NCBI GenBank assembly: GCA_002433075.1
Contig: DJHM01000061.1
Coordinates: forward strand, 154,482 to 218,481
Reading direction: 5' to 3'
Source of the DNA: Latescibacteria bacterium UBA6620
GTDB lineage: Bacteria; Latescibacterota; UBA2968
Length of the DNA: 64,000 nucleotides
The first letter of the stretch is position 1, and the number at the start of each line of letters is the position of its first letter. Of the stretch, positions 60,587-64,000 are shown piece after piece. Under the pieces are notes generated by a model. That model worked only from the letters and a program-made list of their open reading frames with translations. It had not been told where the DNA came from and did no database searches. The translations under genes were made by a program, and so were the position numbers.

Positions 60587-61906
60587 CTACGGCTTCGCGG
60601 GCTCCCAAGCTTTGGGGAGCCAGGGATTGTCCGCGGGTTCCTTCCCCCCATAGAACCAGCTCAAGGGAAGCACCTTCAGCTTCTGATTAATGCCTCCCTC
60701 TTTCCGACTGCTATAGATGAGCTCGGCTTGTTCCGGATGTTCTTCATAAACCGAATACGTGTGCGCGATCAACACCCGGTCTTCCATCACGAACACCGAT
60801 GGGTAGGACCACCTCCCGTGAAAATCGACCTCGCGAACATGCTCAACTTCGCGCTCCGGCGCGGGGCTGCCCGGGGGAAAGTAGGTCTCCGCCGGACGAA
60901 GCGGTCGGATTGGCCCCGGCTCGACACGCGTGGCTTCGTGCATCGACTCGACGTTTTGAAAAAACTCCCAGATCCCGCCCCCGTTCCGACTGACCGCCGA
61001 TGAGATCCGCGTCCGGTTGAAGCCTCGCTTGACGTCTTCTTCCGATTCCTGATTCCACACGATTAGCAGATGTCCATTCGGCAGCGTTCGAACCTGCGCC
61101 GGTGTCGTCGAAGACGCAAGCGCCGTCGGTTGAGGCCGCGTCCACGTCTCCCCGTTGTCGTTCGACCAGGCCTGATACAGACGCCCGAGACCGGTGCGCA
61201 TCATCATCAGAAGCCGTCCCGGAGCGACTTCCGCCAAACTCGGTTCGTTCGTGTAGCTGTAGGTCGCGTTCCAGTCGTTGAGAATGATCAGTTCCCCATC
61301 GGCGTTACGTTTCCAGGTCAGGCCGTCGTCATCGGAGTAGCACACGTAGGAGCACGAGAAGTGAGGATCGAAAAAGTGTGCCGCCGTCCCCACCCATTGG
61401 CCGTTCACGAGTTTCCCGGACACCGGCGGTGTCACATCGTCCGGACCGGCGTTCTGTCCAAGTGACACGTAGACGGGCAAGATGATTCGGCCGGACTCCG
61501 TTCGTAGAAGCACATCCTGGTACGCGTAGGTCCGGATCGACGGCGACGTCACGACGATCGGTCGCGCCCACGTCTCTCCAGCGTTTTCGGAACGCCAGAA
61601 CAGCAGGTGGATCTTCTTCTCGGAAACCGTCCCCCGTGGCGCTCGCCACATCGCCGCCAGACCCACGCCCCCATTCGACAGATTCACGAGAGACGTACCG
61701 CCCCCACCAACCGGATTCCCGTCTTCGTCGTCCCGGCTGAAAGGTTCGGACCACGTCAGACCCCCGTCTTCGGACGTGGTGAACGTCGTTCCTGCCGCGT
61801 GAAGAATGCGCCCGTCATCCAGCTGAACGAACGTCGAAGAGTGGAAAAAATCGGTTTCGTGAATGGCCAGCGCTTCGTGGGGTCGCGTCATCGGAACGTT
61901 GCTCAT
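60587..61906 (-). CDS. Sialidase/neuraminidase family protein (BNR repeats)
   Basis: A 439-residue propeller protein with Asp boxes TSEDGGLTW, RSENAGETW, SDDDGLTW, SNDNGETW and a degenerate SRNGGGIW. YTNEPSLAEVAPGRLLMMMRTGLG and RWSYPSVFVMEDRVLIAHTY (catalytic Tyr/Glu region) are typical. No signal peptide is visible. It is not close to the sialidase at 51988. It is divergent from the HpcH aldolase gene (107 nt between starts). The exact substrate is unknown. Confidence 0.87.
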   Translation of the reverse strand: MSNVPMTRPHEALAIHETDFFHSSTFVQLDDGRILHAAGTTFTTSEDGGLTWSEPFSRDDEDGNPVGGGGTSLVNLSNGGVGLAAMWRAPRGTVSEKKIHLLFWRSENAGETWARPIVVTSPSIRTYAYQDVLLRTESGRIILPVYVSLGQNAGPDDVTPPVSGKLVNGQWVGTAAHFFDPHFSCSYVCYSDDDGLTWKRNADGELIILNDWNATYSYTNEPSLAEVAPGRLLMMMRTGLGRLYQAWSNDNGETWTRPQPTALASSTTPAQVRTLPNGHLLIVWNQESEEDVKRGFNRTRISSAVSRNGGGIWEFFQNVESMHEATRVEPGPIRPLRPAETYFPPGSPAPEREVEHVREVDFHGRWSYPSVFVMEDRVLIAHTYSVYEEHPEQAELIYSSRKEGGINQKLKVLPLSWFYGGKEPADNPWLPKAWEPAKP

Positions 61907-62012
61907 GGCACTCTCCAGAGTCTGTGCTCGGGAAGCCTTGCATGTGGACGGTCATGGACGGAAAATACGTACACCGCTGCACGGTCGTGAACGGAAAAAT
62001 GACGAGGAGCGT

Positions 62013-62792
62013 ATGAACACCAACGGGGTACGTGAGAAACTGCGGGCCGGAGAGGCGACGATCGGGAGCTTTCTAGGACTTGGCAGTCCGAACATCGCAG
62101 AGCTGATGGGTCACGCGGGATTCGACTGGCTTGTCATCGAATCGGAGCACAACGGCCTGGACTCCGCCGAGATCCAGCACATGCTAATGGCCGTGGGAAA
62201 CACGAACGCGGTTCCGATCGTGAGAATCCCCTCGTCGAACCCCGTCTACATCCAGAAAGCGCTCGATATGGGAGCGATGGGCATCGTTGTCCCCTTCGTC
62301 AGAACGGCTGACGAAGCCGAAGCCATCGTCGCGGCCACCAGATTTCAGCCAGGTGGAACCCGAAGCTGGGGCCCCCTGCGTGCATCGGCTTACACGATGG
62401 ACACCGAAGACTACCTCCACCGAGCCAACGACAACATTCTCGTCGTACTCATCATCGAGACGAAGGAAGCCGTGGACAACCTAGAAGCCATCTCGGCTGT
62501 CCCCGGCGTCGACGTGTTGAACCTTGGACCCTGGGACCTGTCCCTGTCTCTCGGTCTCGATCCCCTTCAGCTGCCACTGCCGGAAGTCGATGCGATCACC
62601 GATCGCGCGGTCGCGCTCGGACGGGAACACGGCGTCGCTGTCGGGGCCGGTTGCGGGTCGCCCGACGCGGTACAGGGACTCATCGATCGGGGAATCCGGT
62701 TCATCAGCTACGGGCCCGATTACGGACTGATGGTTAACGCCGTCAGAGGAGGAATCGAGGCCTTTCGGGAGTCAGCATCCAGGCGCAGGTAA
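62013..62792 (+). CDS. HpcH/HpaI family class II aldolase
   Basis: A 259-residue aldolase of the 2-keto-3-deoxy-acid type. FDWLVIESEHNGLD, VPIVRIPSSNP (Arg), MGIVVPFVRTADEA, VLIIETKEAVDNL (metal Glu) and LNLGPWDLSLSLG (metal Asp) are all in place. GAGGAG lies 4 nt before the ATG at 62013, which I prefer to upstream in-frame starts. It is a second copy next to the one at 7043, with only moderate similarity. It would yield pyruvate or a similar keto acid. Confidence 0.9.
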   Translation: MNTNGVREKLRAGEATIGSFLGLGSPNIAELMGHAGFDWLVIESEHNGLDSAEIQHMLMAVGNTNAVPIVRIPSSNPVYIQKALDMGAMGIVVPFVRTADEAEAIVAATRFQPGGTRSWGPLRASAYTMDTEDYLHRANDNILVVLIIETKEAVDNLEAISAVPGVDVLNLGPWDLSLSLGLDPLQLPLPEVDAITDRAVALGREHGVAVGAGCGSPDAVQGLIDRGIRFISYGPDYGLMVNAVRGGIEAFRESASRRR

Positions 62793-62830
62793 CCATACCT
62801 CCAGTGCCTGGCACTACGGCTTGGGTCTTG

Positions 62831-62960
62831 CGTCCTCGTGCAGAGCACGAGGACGCAAGATCGCCAGAGGATGGATAGGGGCCCGGTCCCAGGGGTACTG
62901 TGAACACCGGGCCCTGTATAGACAACCTCGCTCACTGGCCCCCGTGCTCTGCACGGGGGC
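62831..62960. repeat. Composite REPIN-like element, copy B
   Basis: Three inverted repeats as in copy A (5305-5441). At 62831-62855 the arms CGTCCTCGTGC flank AGA (identical to copy A). At about 62876-62920 a middle hairpin carries GGGCCCGGT and ACCGGGCCC. At 62938-62960 arms GCCCCCGTGC flank TCT. The right palindrome ends 6 nt before the stop of the minus-strand dehydrogenase gene. Confidence 0.85.
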
Positions 62961-62966
62961 GGAAGG

Positions 62967-63989
62967 TCAGAACCGTGACCTCTCGAACCGGTCGAACGGC
63001 GCGTCCACCTTCATCTCCTCCGCCAGCTCACTCAGTCGCTTCTCGTTCTCAGGCGCGACTGGAACCCCCTGTTCCCGATTGTCCCGCTCCCACTCCCACT
63101 CGACACCCCCTGCCAGATCCGCACGGTCCTGACCCGGAATCGGCTTCGCCGCCCGCGCTTCCCCGATATATCGATCCATCTCGGCTTTGAATGTCGCCAC
63201 GTCCGCGAATCGCTTGATGTCGAACACCGAGATAAACGCGCCCTGATGAGGCGCCGCATATTCCCCTTGCCCCGAGTACTCGAAGCCTTCGTTCCAGATC
63301 CCGGCCAGAATTCCTCCCAGGACCTGAAAGACGCTCCCGAGGCCCAGCGCTTTGAAGAACACTGTCGGGAACATTCCCATGAGCTCGTCCTCATGACGGA
63401 GAAACGAGGCCGACATATCGAGCACAAGCGGCGGCTGGTCCCCTGTCGGAATGGCGATACTCATCGGCGAACCTCCTGACGCGCTCATCACCGTCGCGTC
63501 GGGTTTCGGGCGATACCGATGCGAGGAGAGCGCCAATCCGATACAGTCGTGGGGAAGGGCCATCCGCGAATAGATCCCAGCCGCCCCGAAGTGAAAATGA
63601 TTCCGCGTCGTCACCGTCGCCGAACCCGCCTCCAGCGCTTTCTTTATTGCCACCTCCGTTCCGCGATGAGCCGCGAAGTAGCCCAATCCTCCATCGCCGT
63701 CCACAACGGCCGTCGCTGGCGACTCCGTTTCGACCGACACCTCCGGGTTCGGGTTCGCTTTCCCCTCGCGAATCTGAGGAACGTAGGCGCACGCCTGCGA
63801 TGTCCCGTGGCTGTAAACGCACCGAAGATCGTTCGCCGTCAGCGTCACACCCATATGGGTGGCTCGGTCATCGGACATTCCCGCGGACTTGAAGAGGTCC
63901 CGGATAAACGACTCCATCTCGGCGACCGGAATGCGGATGCCGGTGGAAGGAAGGATGTTACGACGGGCGTTGTCGGGTCGGGCTTTCAT
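62967..63989 (-). CDS. Malate/L-lactate dehydrogenase family (Ldh2-type) oxidoreductase
   Basis: A 340-residue NAD(P)-dependent dehydrogenase of the PF02615 type, unrelated to classical LDH. The N-terminal VAEMESFIRDLFKSAGMSDDRA and LRCVYSHGTSQACAYVPQIREG, then DGDGGLGYFAAHRG and the catalytic His block RNHFHFGAAGIYSRMAL, are in order. Members include sulpholactate, ureidoglycolate and 2,3-diketo-L-gulonate dehydrogenases, so the substrate is open. The start lies 11 nt before the window end and the gene appears complete. Confidence 0.87.
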   Translation of the reverse strand: MKARPDNARRNILPSTGIRIPVAEMESFIRDLFKSAGMSDDRATHMGVTLTANDLRCVYSHGTSQACAYVPQIREGKANPNPEVSVETESPATAVVDGDGGLGYFAAHRGTEVAIKKALEAGSATVTTRNHFHFGAAGIYSRMALPHDCIGLALSSHRYRPKPDATVMSASGGSPMSIAIPTGDQPPLVLDMSASFLRHEDELMGMFPTVFFKALGLGSVFQVLGGILAGIWNEGFEYSGQGEYAAPHQGAFISVFDIKRFADVATFKAEMDRYIGEARAAKPIPGQDRADLAGGVEWEWERDNREQGVPVAPENEKRLSELAEEMKVDAPFDRFERSRF

Positions 63990-64000
63990 AGAGACTCCGG

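Noticed and set aside
1..64000. CRISPR arrays, tRNA, rRNA, insertion sequences, prophage
   Set aside because: I found no regularly spaced direct repeats, no tRNA TPsiC-type arms with acceptor stems, no rRNA-like blocks and no transposase or phage structural genes.

Overview
The window is GC-rich DNA (roughly 60% GC by eye). It carries about 55 genes packed in short operons on both strands, with ordinary Shine-Dalgarno sites. I see no rRNA, tRNA, CRISPR array, phage gene or transposase. No gene here fixes the phylum. The gene mix (six phytanoyl-CoA dioxygenase (PhyH) proteins, four Gfo/Idh/MocA oxidoreductases, three xylose-isomerase-like TIM barrels, two HpcH/HpaI aldolases, two enolase-superfamily enzymes, two sialidases, three related glycoside-hydrolase-like barrels, a PmoA/DUF6807 protein) and the many intergenic palindromes recall uncultured marine or sponge-associated heterotrophs such as Latescibacterota, Poribacteria or planctomycete relatives. 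That placement is an inference.

Layout. 0.1-10.9 kb: small catabolic units (short-chain dehydrogenase, Gfo/Idh, PhyH, Nramp-like transporter, HpcH aldolase, UxuA-like enzyme, secreted cyclase). 11.2-20.4 kb: a patchy segment with more A/T-ending codons and several broken or truncated genes (serine hydrolase remnant, DUF4010 remnant, startless DUF2283, frameshifted histidine phosphatase, PhyH with an in-frame amber), mixed with intact GNAT, TIM-barrel, amidase and glycoside-hydrolase-like genes. Two related attC-like palindromic elements lie at 12.9 and 22.2 kb. 20.7-24.2 kb: M28 peptidase, RmlA and a small unknown. 24.3-29.5 kb: five minus-strand genes (uronate-dehydrogenase-like SDR, TIM barrel, AKR-like barrel, divergent serine hydroxymethyltransferase, class IV aminotransferase). 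29.7-42.4 kb: a plus-strand block with an SSS symporter, a small secreted protein and then a complete N-methylglutamate (methylamine-using) pathway, mgsABC-mgdABCD-gmaS, plus a B3/4-domain gene. 42.5-50.6 kb: a minus-strand catabolic operon of seven intact genes and one broken kinase. 50.7-58.6 kb: a plus-strand cluster (PhyH, membrane protein, sialidase, large beta-propeller glycosidase-like protein, enolase-superfamily enzyme, barrel glycosidase). 58.8-64.0 kb: a third barrel glycosidase, a second sialidase, HpcH aldolase and a malate/lactate dehydrogenase family enzyme.

How it works together. The sialidase and barrel proteins would release sugars or acid sugars. Gfo/Idh dehydrogenases, isomerases, enolase-superfamily dehydratases, a DapA-like lyase and HpcH aldolases would then oxidise and split them. 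The methylamine operon would supply nitrogen as glutamate and one-carbon units as formaldehyde or methylene-THF, which the nearby SHMT-like enzyme might use.

The least explained features are the repeats. There is a two-palindrome composite (REPIN-like) with compensatory stem changes, a MITE-like pair, a second inverted-repeat family, and a repeat that supplies the ribosome binding site of mgdB inside an otherwise gap-free operon.
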